DNA of 64,000 bases from Burhinus oedicnemus. Lineage: Eukaryota > Chordata > Aves > Charadriiformes > Burhinidae. Positions 33,251-46,201 of the stretch are shown one piece after another; the first letter of the stretch is position 1, and every line of letters starts with the position of its first letter. The stretch covers positions 172,265-236,264 of the forward strand of contig VFFE01009149.1 in the NCBI GenBank assembly GCA_008921705.1. Reading direction: 5' to 3'. Position numbers and translations under genes: made by a program. The notes beneath the pieces are model-generated. The model was not told the DNA's origin and searched no databases. It worked only from the letters and a program-made list of their open reading frames with translations.

Positions 33251-36200
33251 AAGTGGAAAACTTGAAAAGGGAAGCTTTTTGCAGAGGGGGCTCAATTGCT
33301 TCTTACAACCTTTCTGAAAAGGGCAGAGTGTTAAAACAAACCTCCCACTTTTATTTTCAAAAGGAAAAAAATCAGAAGCTAAAGATAATCTCTCCATTAG
33401 TATTATTAAAAGTGTTCAGCTTTCTTCACATGCTTTAGAAGCAGACAGACTTGTCATGAGCATCACATTTGCAAGCACTGTCACAGCTACTGAAGGCTCT
33501 GGTAAAAGCACAGAAGTGCGTTAACAGTAACTGCAAGCAGCCTTTGGGGAACAATAGGCTTACCTATACTGTGCCCAGCTATTCAAAAAAACAAGTTGCT
33601 TTATTATACTCCATACTCGCTTTAGTGCTCATATAGTGCTTGACCCAGCCTCATTTTTTGAAGTACTGTCACTAGTTCTAAACACCTTTTTCATTCCCTT
33701 TGGGTTAGCTAATTTGACTGTTATAGCATTCACCAAAATAACACTGAATCCAGCGTGTAACATCCACTATGTTCTACTGCTAGAGAGAGAAACGTTTCTT
33801 CAAAGGTTCTTCCATTTTTTTCTGTGCACACACACATTTGATCATTTGTCTTCTTCTAAAAGAAGGAAAGAAAGAAAGAATGAACGATCTAAAAATTATT
33901 TAATTATCTTGACAGATACATGTTGACAATAATTATACATAAAACCCCGTTGGTATTAAGACAATGGCAAAAAGTAACTCAGGATTTGTAGAACAATTGT
34001 AATAGTGTCATTAATGCCATAAAACTTCTCAAGCATGTCAGAATCACTCAGCAAGAACAATGTGGGACACCGTTACAAAAGCCTTGTCTAACTAGGAAGT
34101 AATTTCTGTTTGGATTTCACTGTGTTGTTTTGGCAATTAATCTGCTCTAGGTTGGTTGCATTGTTGAATAAAAATACATTTTAACATGTTGTGTGGATGC
34201 CTACCATGGGGTGATGGAAAGTGGGCTGAATTTGCATGACCATACTTTGCTGTAATAAAGCCATGGCTGCAATATAATCAAGCTGAATAAGTAATCAGCT
34301 AGGATAGTGTTTTCAGATCTTTTTTTCCTTAGGTCAAGTAAGTCCCTAACTGACATACTTTTATAGGATTAGGCAAGATCTAACTAGGTTTGGCATCTAA
34401 TCTGTTTTAGACAGTGGTTCATTTTTTCCATCATTTCTATCCATAGGGAGGCAAGGTCACCCAATATGTAGACAGAACAGACTGTACTTCTGCATGACAA
34501 ATAAAACAAGGGGAACACAGGCAGTTTTGAAAGAGAGTCTGAGACTCTTCCATTTCAGGCATTGTGACAAAAGAACTATCTGTTGCCAAATGGTGAAATA
34601 GACTTTCTAAGAGCCACAAGTTATGTGCAGGCCTTGGAAGGTGGCATAGCAAGCCAGAAACACCGTAGTACGTTAAACATTTTTGACTTGCTGAATCACA
34701 GAAATGACAGCCTTTGCTTTTGTTCCCTTTCATAATATTAATTTCCTGGTCTTTAAAAAGGAAGAAGCTAAACCCACCTCAGCTTGTATGTGTTTCAGAT
34801 GACCAAATAACCATAGAAAAAGTGACAATGTCACAAATTAATAAAAATGTGTCTCTGAATATGCTGCCTAATTCTTCCTTCTCAGCTATGAGTAGACGCT
34901 TAAGTACCTAGTCCAATAATAGAAGCAAAAGTACGGTTCAATAACTTTATTTTTCTAAAGGTACTCTGTTGAATGCATTCTTATCTTCAGAAACTTAAGA
35001 TAGATGGACATCCTCAGAATCCATATCAACTCCCCAATTACAATAAAAATAATTACTGTCCAAGGCAGTTATTATATAACATGGAAGAATTAAGAAGGTT
35101 TTCTCACTAGTCATCCACATCCTCCCACAAGGAAATCTGAATGTCTCCAGCAAACAAGCGGAAACCAGGGCCAAAATGACCCTCAAGATCAGTTCAATAA
35201 AATGATTAAACTGAGAGTAGATGTTTGGAGAGAATAGTTAATACCACAGACCTAAGCACTAGGCTATTTTTTGAAAATCAGTCGGGAAGATTTGACCGCA
35301 TGAGGTATCTTAAAAAACAGCAGGGAAGGGTTAGATTCCCCTTGTTGATCAAGTTCTGTATATTTTTATGAAATAGAGCTCACAGGCCTTTTAAAAGAAA
35401 GGTTCACCTTTTATCTGCTTCTGGCACTAAATACAAGAAGAAGACAAGGTAGAAAGAGGAAAAAGCAAAAGGTTCATCAGCACTTTCCAGATTCCTTAAA
35501 GACACCTTTTTCGACTATATGCCTATGAGACGTGGACTGTTGCGTACACGTACCGTCTTGGTGAAATCGTTCTCAGAATGTTTAGGAATGTTCCCTGGCA
35601 GGAATACTGGAAAAGTCACAACATTTTTCTGTTCATTACAATATGTAAAAATACATTTATAAAAAACCTAGACAAACACCTAAGCATCCAGGGCACAGAT
35701 CGGAAACAGCTTTTCACCCGAAGAAGATACTGCTTTAGATATGCAGAAGGACAGAAGAGAAACAAAATGTCAACCCGATCTCTGTCTCCCCTGGAAAACA
35801 ATCCATATAAATTATATGGAATAAAATTGCTGATACATTCTGATCAAGTGCCTTTGTATGAAAAGAAGTCTGAGATTTAATATGCTGGAATTCTGTATTT
35901 CCTCTTGCAATGGCCACTGGAGAGGATGACTCCCTCCAGCTCACTGCTGTGAGTTACTTATGGAAAATAAAGTGCAAAGAACGCAATTCTCCCTCTCACA
36001 TGCTACACCTGGCCTGTGGATAAAGATAACGGCTATAGTCCCTGTTGCTTCCTGTTCTTTTCTTCAGATGACTTAATTCATCACAAGCAGGGAAAGCAAT
36101 AAAATATATGGGAGAAGCAAGTGCTGCAGCATGAACATAAAATGTGCCTTTTATATATTCAAATTCATATCCAGTTGTAGGAAATATTCATGACTAATAT

Positions 36201-36984
36201 TAAACTAAGCCCAGAATTAGGCAAAATGCAACAGACATATATTGAAGTGAGCATTTTATTATGTGCTATGTCAGTCAGATTAAAGAAAAGAGTGCATGAC
36301 ACCGACAGGATATTGCATGTATATCAAGCAATCTATTTATATATGACAGGGAGGGTTTGATTTCTGGAAGGAGTGACAACCCAATGAAATAACTGCTCGC
36401 CTTCAAAATTACTATAGTCTAAATGTATACCCTTTAGAATACAATTTTAAATTACAATTAACAAAATGTAGATAAATATGTTTGGGAATCAATTCTGACA
36501 TACAGAATCGAGGAAGAAGAAATAATCTGTAAAAATATCAAGAGGTTTCTGAGTGTCATCAGCACCCTGGCTCTGAAAAGCTGAATGAAGGAAGCAAAGG
36601 ATATTTCTCGGAGAATCCCAGAGAAGGTAATTTAATAAAAGGGCTGATTCTTTTGATGCCAAAAGAGACTTGAAGTAGAGGTGGGGGTAGGAAGTTATAT
36701 TGCGCTATCTTTCCCCAAGACCAACATGTAAACTAGAGAAGTGAATCTGCTGTCATTAACAATATCTGATCAGGATATGAGCCTGTTTGTAATAATAAAT
36801 TGCAACATCTCACGTGCTTCACTATCGTTCTAGCCAAGTTAAAGCTTTTGTTTTATCACATCAGTGTTTCTGGTCATTTGCTTCCCGCTCTGGTGTAACA
36901 TTGAGTAAATATCTTCAGAGACAGAAATTTCAGTGCTAGAAAAGAGGTAATTTCTGCACTATTTTTAAATAGCCCTTGCTGGGA

Positions 36985-37052
36985 GAAAAAAACAAACAAA
37001 CAAACAAACAAAACCCCAAAACCAAAAACCCAAACCAAACCCAAAACAACAC
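36985..37052. repeat. (AAAC)n and A/C-rich low-complexity tract
   Basis: About six CAAA units, followed by irregular AAACCC-like sequence made only of A and C until about 37052. It is not a true telomeric (TTAGGG/CCCTAA) array. Confidence 0.9.
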
Positions 37053-38407
37053 AGAAAACCTAAAGAACTAATACTGAACCCACTAATTTCATTACCTGCA
37101 AAGATAAAGTGCATTGAAACAGAAATTCTTTGAGTTCACAATCATTACACTTGGGTGCTTATACGAGAGAGTAGGATAAAGGAAAAGAACAATCAATGGT
37201 CAATTGACTTCATTTCTTTTTCTAGAATTATAATTTGCATGACTGTTACATGTTTTCAAGGTTATCTGAGCAGAACACATACTGCCCATCTGACACGCAG
37301 TCCATAAAGTAGGCTGAATGAGAAAAGGAGATATTCCATGTGAGACACATCAACCTGCATTCTAAGCAGTAATGAGAATCACTGTAGTCAAATCTCCTCT
37401 TGCTCTTATTTCCATGAGGTTTCAGCAATATCCATTTGGTGCATTTGGGGGAGCTATAGGACAGATGCAATCACGTATGGCTTTATACATCAATAATTTC
37501 AAACTGTATTTTCTCATAACCTTTCCTTCTTTGTTCAAAAGGGGACTTCCATTTTAAATTGTAATCTATGACTTTTGAAACGGATGTTAAAGTGTCTTGC
37601 CGACAAATTCTTCTGGTTGATTTTCTTCTCTCTTCTTTCTTCTTCTCCTTCTTGCTGTTTTGAAAAGCCATCATGGTAGCATTATGTGTAGGTGAAAGGT
37701 ACTAGACTGTAAGGCGACAATTAAGCTCCCATTTTTTAGTGGGATTGCTATGGGGATTATGTATTTAGGAGATGCTAATCGAAGTTGCACACTGATGTTA
37801 AAATTCAGCATATATTAGCTACTTATAACCAGAGATTAAACCATTTCCATAACACACTGCTAACATCTTAGTCTGAATACTTTCTACTTCCAAATCTCAC
37901 TCTACATTAAGCTTGATTACTTGTGGCTTCATAATGCATTTGCTAATATCATCTTAATCCTTCAGCAGCATTATACTGTATAACAATGAATAACGACCCA
38001 GATACAGGAGCTGCTGTATCACAAGATCCAAGGAAGATTTAGTGCAAGGAAGCAAAATTATCTGAGGTTGTCATGCTTAAATAATAATTATTAGTGTGGG
38101 CTAGAAAATCCTGGCCTCTGATTGGATAAAAGCTGCTAAAACCCAGGATGATCTTTACCTTCTTATCTCCGGCTCAAACTTCTGTTAAAAGCAGGTGCTT
38201 CCTGTACCAGACCTCACCCTCGTAGCAGCATGCCTGCAGATTTATATGCTTTTGCACCCTAACCTGAAATGAAAGCAGGTTCTTCTCAGAAACATTTAAA
38301 AGATGAAAGTGGTCCAACAACAGAGCACATGATTAAGCAACCTTTTTGTGATATAAACTATGTGTTTTGAAAATGTCAGTGCTTTCTCATTTTTTCTTGT
38401 AAAAAAT

Positions 38408-38453
38408 AAAGTGCATTTCTGATTGAAACTAAAGTGCCTTTGTGATTAAAACT
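38408..38453. repeat. Tandem duplication, two 23-bp units
   Basis: AAAGTGCATTTCTGATTGAA and AAAGTGCCTTTGTGATTAAA begin the two units, which both end in ACT. They match at 20 of 23 positions. Confidence 0.85.
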
Positions 38454-40126
38454 GAAGGCAGATTTTCACTATCGCGTACCAGCTGCTTGGACAGGGAAAT
38501 GGATGCCACGTAAATGGAACAAAACTAAACTATATTCATGAATCAGAGAACACTTTTTCAGCTGGGCATAATATCCTCCCTTACTGGCTGTCCTCAACTA
38601 TTGTGTAGAGTTACACATTTGCTGCGGTCCATTGCAGAAGTGGCCATATTTCGTTTCATTTAACTAATTCCTGTCTCCCTCTCTCTAGAAAAATGGTTCT
38701 TTTAGAATGAATGGCTTGATATGGATATAAATGTTCACTATTACATTTTCATTCTCATCAGAACTTTGTAAGGTGCTGAATGCAGTAAGAGAATTTTGGA
38801 TTTGGGGGATGCAAGCTTTTTCCTTTATTCTGTTGGGAAATCAAGATTGAGATCTTTGCACACGTACCTAAGAGATGCAAGAGCTAGGTCTGCACTGCCT
38901 TTTATAGGACAACTATGGCTTTCTTCAGGAGCTTATCAATTGTCCCTCTGAGCATCAAGAGAGCAGTGGAGTTCAGAGCTGCAGCTGGCACTTTGTGAAG
39001 AAAGCAGAACACTGCAGGCTTTAGCAAGCACAAAAGGACACCCAGAAGTTTAATATGACCCCAAATAACATAGGAAAACATATCTACAGACTGTGTCTTC
39101 AGCCAGAGCTAACGATGTCTTTGAAGCAATGGAGTAGATGAATGCTCGGGTGGGCAACACAGCTGCTTGTCCTTTCCACAACAGCTCTACCCTCCCATCA
39201 GGTGCAAGATATGTGAAACCTCACAAGCTTTCTCTCTCCTCTAAAAAGGATGATACATAGGTATTGTGCATGTGATGCTGGGTCCCTAACATAAGAGGAA
39301 GCTCTGTTACAGCTCAGTTTCTCATGACGTACCTTATGGCTAAAAAACAAACTACAGTCTTAGTCATTCCCTGCCTCAATTTACCCATTCATGTAATTTG
39401 TAAAAGAAGAAGTGGACTGTGATTGTTCCACAGACCAAGTAGTTATTTTCTTTGATGGTACCTTGACTGAGAAAAATGGCAGGGACAGCAGAAGACACAG
39501 GGGAATTTTAGCTATTTCACCTTTTAAAAATTCTGGTTGAGGAAGTTATTTCAGGTTTCTTCCTGGGATAATGGACATTTGTGTCACTGAGTGCCAAACT
39601 GACTGTGCACAGGGAGAGCAATTAGCCTGATCTACTTTGTTACTACCAAGGGACTGTGAGTACTTACAAGTGACTCCAACTTCTCTCTGCTTCCTAGCAG
39701 AGGACCTTCTTTTCTTTTGTGCCTCCTTTTCCTCCCCTTCTCCCAGATGATTTTTCCATTATTATTGGATTCTTTGATTTTTCTGCCTGTGGAAAATGAG
39801 CTTGTGCAAAGAGTGCACTGTATGGGTTTGATAGTATTTCTAAGTCAGCGGTAGCATTTTAATGTCTTGTTTTTACTGGCTATTGAGTTTGGCAGCCTCA
39901 GCCAGCAAAGAGGGAGGAAAGGGAGCTGCAGACAGCCTGTCACTCTCCTGGATTCCTACCATGTGCAGCTCTGTCTGATGATGTATTTATTCCCAGTTTC
40001 TCTGGAAGTAACATTTTACTTGGACAGTGGAGAAGGAGATACACCTAAGGGTTCCCATTTTAATTCTTCAGATGAGAAATTAATGTCCCAACTTTGACTC
40101 CACTGAAGTCCGGGGCAGAAAATGTA

Positions 40127-40152
40127 TAAATGAATGAATGAATAAATAAATC
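40127..40152. repeat. (AATG/AAAT)n microsatellite
   Basis: Three AATG units pass into AAAT units, a short compound tetranucleotide repeat. Confidence 0.9.
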
Positions 40153-42710
40153 TAGATAGTAACGGGTGCAAGACTGATCTCTAAAGTATGAAGCAGCATC
40201 TGACAGGAGGAGAAGATCTGGCAGTCTCATGCCATAGACACCTGACAACGGAGGCATTCCCAGGGCTGCGACATGGCCCAGTGCCAGGGGCAGCTGATGG
40301 ACTCAGCAGCCGGTTACATCTGGCACCCAGAGCTCCGGGAGTGCCGCAGCACGAGGCTGCGGCATCATGTTGCCACGGGGAGCTCTCTGAATTTGAGCTC
40401 TTCCCAGGTGCAGCTTGCTGCCATAGCCTCGCCTTTGTCCCCAAACCTGCCTCCCATCCTACAGCCCCTCTCCCATACCTTCTTCCCTTCTCAAGTCGTA
40501 TGTCCAAAACATGGAGACTTACAGACTGCGTGAAGAAATAGAGAGGCCTGGGAGTGGGACAAAGAGTCTCACAGCTTTGTTATTATTGCATTTTTAGGGG
40601 ATTTCGTGTGAGGAACTGTAAGCAACGTTAGCTTCGTCTCTCTCTATGGGCCAATTTAAAAGATTTGATCACATTCTAGAAAAATACTTTCTCGGTATGT
40701 CCAAGCTTCTCAGGCAATATATATTCTTTTATATGTTAGGAGCACATTTATAGAATCCATTTCATGTTTTCATTATTGAGTACTTATAGTACTGTGTAGG
40801 CCAGTGAAAAAGAGTCCTTTAGTGTCATTTATATGAAAAGTATACAGTGAGCTGTTTCTATTCAGTGTTTTACTGGTTAACTAAAGCAGGGTAATAGTAA
40901 ACATTTACAGGAATATATAGGCCACCTACAGTAGAAGGTAAATAATATTCATAATAAATTACCTTATTCCCTGCACTGCACATAGGAAACCTAGACGGTG
41001 AGAGCAGTGAAATCTGCTTTATAGTTAACTATTTTACCTGTTTAGTTGTGAGGAAAGCTGAAACAGATTAGATTGTGTACAGGCATTGATTAATACATGG
41101 AAACCACAGATTTCTTGTGGAAAAATCTGTTGTTCACACGGAGTAGAAAGTGACTGGGATTGTACAACTGTGGAAAAATGAACCTGTCTATGGATCAGTC
41201 TCTCTCTGTTATAGTGACAATAAAAATGACAAAATAGCGAAAGTACGAAATTAGGAGGGGGAAAACAGATGTTAAGGTTTGGATCCAGAATTAGTAGGAA
41301 AAACACTTTTTTTGGAGAAAGAAGATGTGGCCAAAGCGTTCATACATAATATTGTAAAGCCCTGGATTCTGAGTCTTTAATAGTGATTTCTTGGTATTTG
41401 GGGGGAAAAAAAAATAAAAATCTTTAACCCTTTATCCCAAGGTCATTTTCTTGAGACAATGCTCCCCAGGCCTCTTACAAAACCTAAGCTGGGGGAAATT
41501 TTGCTTACTTCTGTTGTGTCAAAGAAAAAAACCCTCTTTTTACAAAACTCAAAAGAATTGTTTGCTTTTTATGTTAGTGTCCAGCCTTCATGCAAGAGGT
41601 CCATCATATTCAATGGATAAATTTAAGACACAGATAGAGGGTTCACAGGAAAGAAGCTGAAGCAAATAATACCACAACTTTCACCTTCAAAATTAATTAA
41701 GCTCCTGATATCAGCACAGGTTCAACCAAGCCAACTTTCTGTAGTATCTTCTTCTCTTTTAACATCACCTCTCTCCTTGTTTGATTGTACATGAAATTTG
41801 GCACCTCCATCAGTTATAATACTCCAGGCTTGCCCTGTACTCATCGCCAGCTCTGAGATATGCCCAGTTCTAATGTATCACCCTCTTAGTCCCCAGGCAA
41901 TTGACTGCTTTCACACTGCACTTTGTAAGACAGACTGCTCCCCCAAGTCTCTCTCAGTGTAGTTGGTGTTCACAGTTCCTACTAATCAGGAGCATCAGAA
42001 GAACGTATTAAATGCCAAAGGTAAACTAACCAGACTTTTCTGGTTTAATAATTGACATACTTTAAATTAAAATAAGACTAAGAATGCCCTTAAATGTACT
42101 CATTTTTCCTCCAGGAAGGAATTACCTTGAACAAAATATTCAAATTCAACTTGTAAACCAGGCAGTATGAAGGCTTCTTTAAACTATGTACAATGCAGTT
42201 AATATAAAAGGCTCTTTTCAAATTTATATCAAGAATATACCAGCAATGTGCGGTTATAACCTCATTTACAGGACCACAGTTATACTCACCTAAGTGGTAA
42301 AAACAAAGATAGTTTTATTTTCATATAAACTTCACTTCATTATCAATTAATTACTATTTAAAATTTGCTATAATAATTAATCCTTTACAATATTTCTCAA
42401 GCAGACTCTAGTTTATATAAAGGTTTTCATTGTATAATCCTAACCCAGTTTTTGTGCATGTACATTTGGATTTTTACAGCATACAGCTAGTTTAGAAGCC
42501 TGTATTCTCCTTCCAACAGAAGAACTGTTACGAAGATCAGAACCATTGTGTTCAAGTTTCTGATCCCCTTTCTCTTCCCCCAGACCTGGTTAGCTTGGTT
42601 CTACAGCAAAACAGAGTAAATCAGCCAGCATTCTTCATCCTTATCTCTCTTAGAGGAAGTTTATTGTAGCTTAGTTTAGACTTCTGTCTCGTTCTAGAGC
42701 ACACAACACC

Positions 42711-43448
42711 CCATGCAGTGCTACAGGCCTGGGGAAGAGTGGCTGGAAAGCTGCCCAGCAGAAAAGGACCTGCAGGTGTTGGTGACAGTCGGCTGAAGAT
42801 GAGCCAGCAGTGTGCCCAGGTGGCCAAGAAGGCCAACAGCATCCTGGCTTGTATCAGAAACAGTGTAGCCGGCAGGACTCGGGAAGTGATCGTCCCCCTG
42901 TACTCGGCACTGGTGAGGCCCCACCTCGAATATCGTGTTCTGTTTTGGGCCCCTCACTACAAGAAAGACATTGAGGTGCTGGAGCGTGTCCAGAGAAGGG
43001 CAACAAAGCTGGTGAAAAGTCTCAAGCACAAGTTTCACAAGGCTAATGAGGAGTGGCTGAGGGAACCGGGTTTTTTTAGCCTGAAGAAAAGGAGGCTGAG
43101 GGGAGACCTTATGGTTCTCTACAACTACCTGAAAGGAGGTTGTAGCGAGGTCGGGGTTGGTCTCTTCTCCCAAGTAACAGGCAATAGGACAAGAAGAAAT
43201 GGCCCCAAGTTGTGCCGGGGGGGTTTAGAATGGATATTAAGAAAAATTTATTCACTGAAAGGGTTGTCAAGCTTTGGAACAGGCTGCCCAGAGAAGTGGT
43301 TGAGTCACCATCCCTGGAGGTATTTAAAAGACGGGTAGACATGGTGCTGAGGGACATGGTTTAGTGGTAACTTGGCAGTGCTAGGTTAATGTTTGGACTT
43401 GATCTTAAAGGTCCCTTCCAACCTAAGCGATTCCATGATTCTATGATT
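42711..43448 (+). mobile_element. CR1-J-like LINE, 5'-truncated, plus strand
   Basis: A 738-bp plus-strand copy. It starts near CCATGCAGTGCTACAGGC, includes the diagnostic AGTGGCTGGAAAGCTGCCCA and ends with GATCTTAAAGGTCCCTTCCA and then GATTCCATGATTCTATGATT. It belongs to a different CR1 lineage from the other copies here. Its ORF2 end has [17 protein letters not shown] sequence, and its 3'UTR is short, with GGTTTAGTGG and CTTGGCAGTGCTAGG. It shows fewer obvious disruptions than the other copies. The CR1-J label is from memory. Confidence 0.93.
42718..43367 (+). pseudogene. CR1-J-like ORF2 C-terminal remnant, one frameshift
   Basis: One open frame runs to about 43338. Its first 165 or so codons are real ORF2 sequence: [57 protein letters not shown] and [18 protein letters not shown] one-base loss in the G run near 43217-43223 then shifts the frame. 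The true ORF2 end ([14 protein letters not shown] type, to DMV and stop TAG) continues in a neighbouring frame up to about 43365. The palm domain is absent because of 5' truncation. Confidence 0.88.
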
Positions 43449-46179
43449 GACAAACTTTCATTTACTCATTTGTTTTGCCTTTATCTAACTAACACCTGAG
43501 TTGGTTTTAAAAGAGCTTTTAACAATAATTTTACTTAGACAATTTTGAGACACTTAAAAGGATGCCACCCTTTTCCATATGGACAGAGGACTGATCTTAT
43601 ATAAGGACAGAGGAATTTATTTTTCTCTAAATGAGTGATCAGCAGTTTAAAACCTGACATTATAAAACACAATTTACATGCTGATTCTTTAGCTATCCAT
43701 AATGTTTCCTGTTAATAATCTATCGGCATTCTCACTTTCTCTGTGCTAGGATTAATTGCAGGCTCAAATATTGGCTTTGACCAAGGAGTGTATGATGGAC
43801 TGAAGTAATCTTCCCAATCTCTGGTTTTAGTAGCATGACTACTGATAAGAGAACCTTTCACATTAGGCAGACAAAAAGGCACATTTTTGTACTGGAAACC
43901 CTGGATTGCTCTTCCATTTCCTGTGTTAATATTACTGTTTTAGTTAGGTAAGGTACAGCACCTTTTTAATTAGGATTTTGCAAGCTGCAGGAAGGAATCT
44001 CTAGCTTATCTAGTCTCAGATTTCCACCCAGTTGCCCTTGTAGTAAGTGTGCTAAATTGTGTTTGAGTAAAACTTGTCCAGAAAAAAAAGAAAAGGCAGT
44101 TGGTGTTGATTGGTAAAGATGAGCAGATGGAAAACCTACTGCTTTCCTCAGTAGTTTGTTTCATTAGTTAATTATTCTTAGTGTTTAAAATCTGTGCCTG
44201 ATTTCTAATTTGGAGGTGGGTGGCTTCAGTTTCCAATTATTGATTCCTGTTTGGTTAGAACTTTTCTCTCCCAGAATAAAAAAGCGCACTATCACCTGGC
44301 ATTTTCTCCCCAGGACTGTACTTATTTAGCTAATGTCACATCCCCATATTCTTTTTGATAAGAGCTCTTTCTGCATCTGCTTCTTCAAAGCAGAAACTCA
44401 ACACCCTCTTGATTGGCAAAAAAAGATGTTCAATGTTCTTTTTTGCTGAACAATTCAAACAACAAAGCTGCATTTTATTCAGATGCCAAAATTTCCCCTA
44501 AGGACTTCCATATTGCCATATGTATACAACAAAATTCTGTAACATGCCAGAACTTGAAAATCTGAGGGCAAAGTAGAATAAACTCAGTATTCATGTAAAT
44601 TGTAAGGGATACTCTACTGTCTGAAGTGGAAAGAAATTCAGAAAGCAGAATGAAGAGGCTTTGAAAGAATATGAGGCATTACTCCCTTGTTTTCACTCTT
44701 CTACAGGGACATAAATGTATGTCACTTTATCAAAAGATGAATACTGATTCTTTATTCCATTTAGTTTCAAACAGAAGAGTAAATGTATGTGAGGTGACAT
44801 TAAATATTGGAAATGTTGCTCTGTTAAGTGTGATCATTTAGTCATTAATATAGCAAATGTGAAGAGAGAAAGCTCAGGAAGTTAGGCCTGAGATATGTCT
44901 TTAGAGTATAGTAAAAAGAACTATTTTTCAGAGTAAAGAGATTAAAATTCAATTAATCCGTCATTCTTTGGGGGAATAGCTCATGAAAAAAATTATGAAT
45001 ATTTCTTTTTTGAGGAGTCCGGAAGAGTTGGGAAGTGGATAGACCAGATCTCAACAAATGGCAAAGTAGTACACATTAAAGTAGGGATCCTGCCTTTGTT
45101 TGTGTTCATACAGTGCATAGTACAGAAAGAATTCTTGGCACAAAGAAAATATAAATGTCAGTCAGTGCCAGAGGTCTGTATTGTCCATGTATGACATTTT
45201 CTGGGCAGGGTATGCTAGTGATTCAGATTGTTTGGCCTTTACAACTACTTTTCCCTTAGATTTTGGAAATTTAGGAGGATTAGTTTGGGTGAGAGAGCAC
45301 TGAAAGAACGTGGTTCCCATTCTTGAGTCAGTCACAGACTGAGTGAGCTTTTGGGCAAGCCTCTTAGTCAGCTGCCTTTTCAGTTCCCCTTCTGAAAAAT
45401 GGAATCAATGCCTCTCCGTCTTACTGGTTGCAAGGATAAAATCTATGGAGGTGCTCATCATGTAAGATGCTCAGACACAATGGTGGTTAGGACTGGGATA
45501 GTTTTGGTTACTAGCTAAGAGGAAATGAAGCTCAACCTTTTTGCAAGGATTATGCTAAGTCCTTTTATGATTATTATACAGAAAGACAAAATGGCCTGGT
45601 AGTGAAGACAGAATATTTTTTAAAAGTGAGTGTTTTCCCCAGAGTTCTTGGATGTTCCAGTGTGAAGTACTAAGTTCAAGCCAGTTCTGTAAGACATACC
45701 CAGATGGAAGTAAAATGTTAAATGTTTCAGCCAGCAGGCTTGAAAGCTTCTGACCAAAACATTGTATTTCTTTACTTCCAGCTGTGCGTGTCTAATAACA
45801 TATTTCATGATGTTTAAATACCAACTGCATCACTCTACTCCTTGATATTGAGTGCAAGAAAAATGACTTAATTTGTTGATGAGCGGCGTGTTACAGGCTG
45901 GCAGTAATGGCAGTGGTGATTTTACTGGCTCAGTGCTCCTACCCCTGTTGCACCCTCCTCCCCCTCTCTCGGAACTGGGATGCCTATAGCACATAGCACA
46001 CCACTGTCTGTGTTCCCTGGTTCAGGATTTCATTTCACTACATCATAAGCTACTAACACAACCTTGTCATTGCAATTTGTCACACTTTTTTGTGTGCTCT
46101 GTATCTGACTGAATTCTCATCTCCCCAGCCCATAGGCTACTAGTCTGGAACAAATCTTTGAAACATAATGGAAAAGGAT
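43449..46179. other. Unique non-coding sequence
   Basis: AT-rich sequence with no recognised repeat, gene or long frame. Confidence 0.6.
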
Positions 46180-46201
46180 AAAAAAAAAAAAAAAAAAAAA
46201 A
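46180..46201. repeat. Poly(A) run of 22
   Basis: An uninterrupted A22, followed by a locally GC-rich block (46300-46410) with overlapping frames on both strands. It could be a retroposon tail, but no source transcript can be recognised upstream and no flanking duplication was found. Confidence 0.9.

Larger units (their letters stand above)
29476..42710. other. 13-kb AT-rich stretch with no CR1 or LTR and no gene recognised
   Basis: No CR1, LTR or protein-like frame is seen in over 13 kb. Open frames are mostly under 110 codons and unrecognised. Several sub-stretches look compositionally like conserved non-coding elements (entries at 31430 and 32930). A GC-rich block at about 40240-40480 contains overlapping frames on both strands, probably from base composition alone. 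Small simple repeats are listed separately. Confidence 0.55.

Noticed and set aside
36985..37052. AAACCC-like sequence as interstitial telomere repeat
   Set aside because: Units are irregular A/C runs, not CCCTAA; it is low-complexity sequence.
2151..43448. CRISPR-like arrays from recurring ATTCTATG or CATAGAAT units
   Set aside because: These are the octamer tails of separate CR1 copies, without regular spacers; the genome is eukaryotic.
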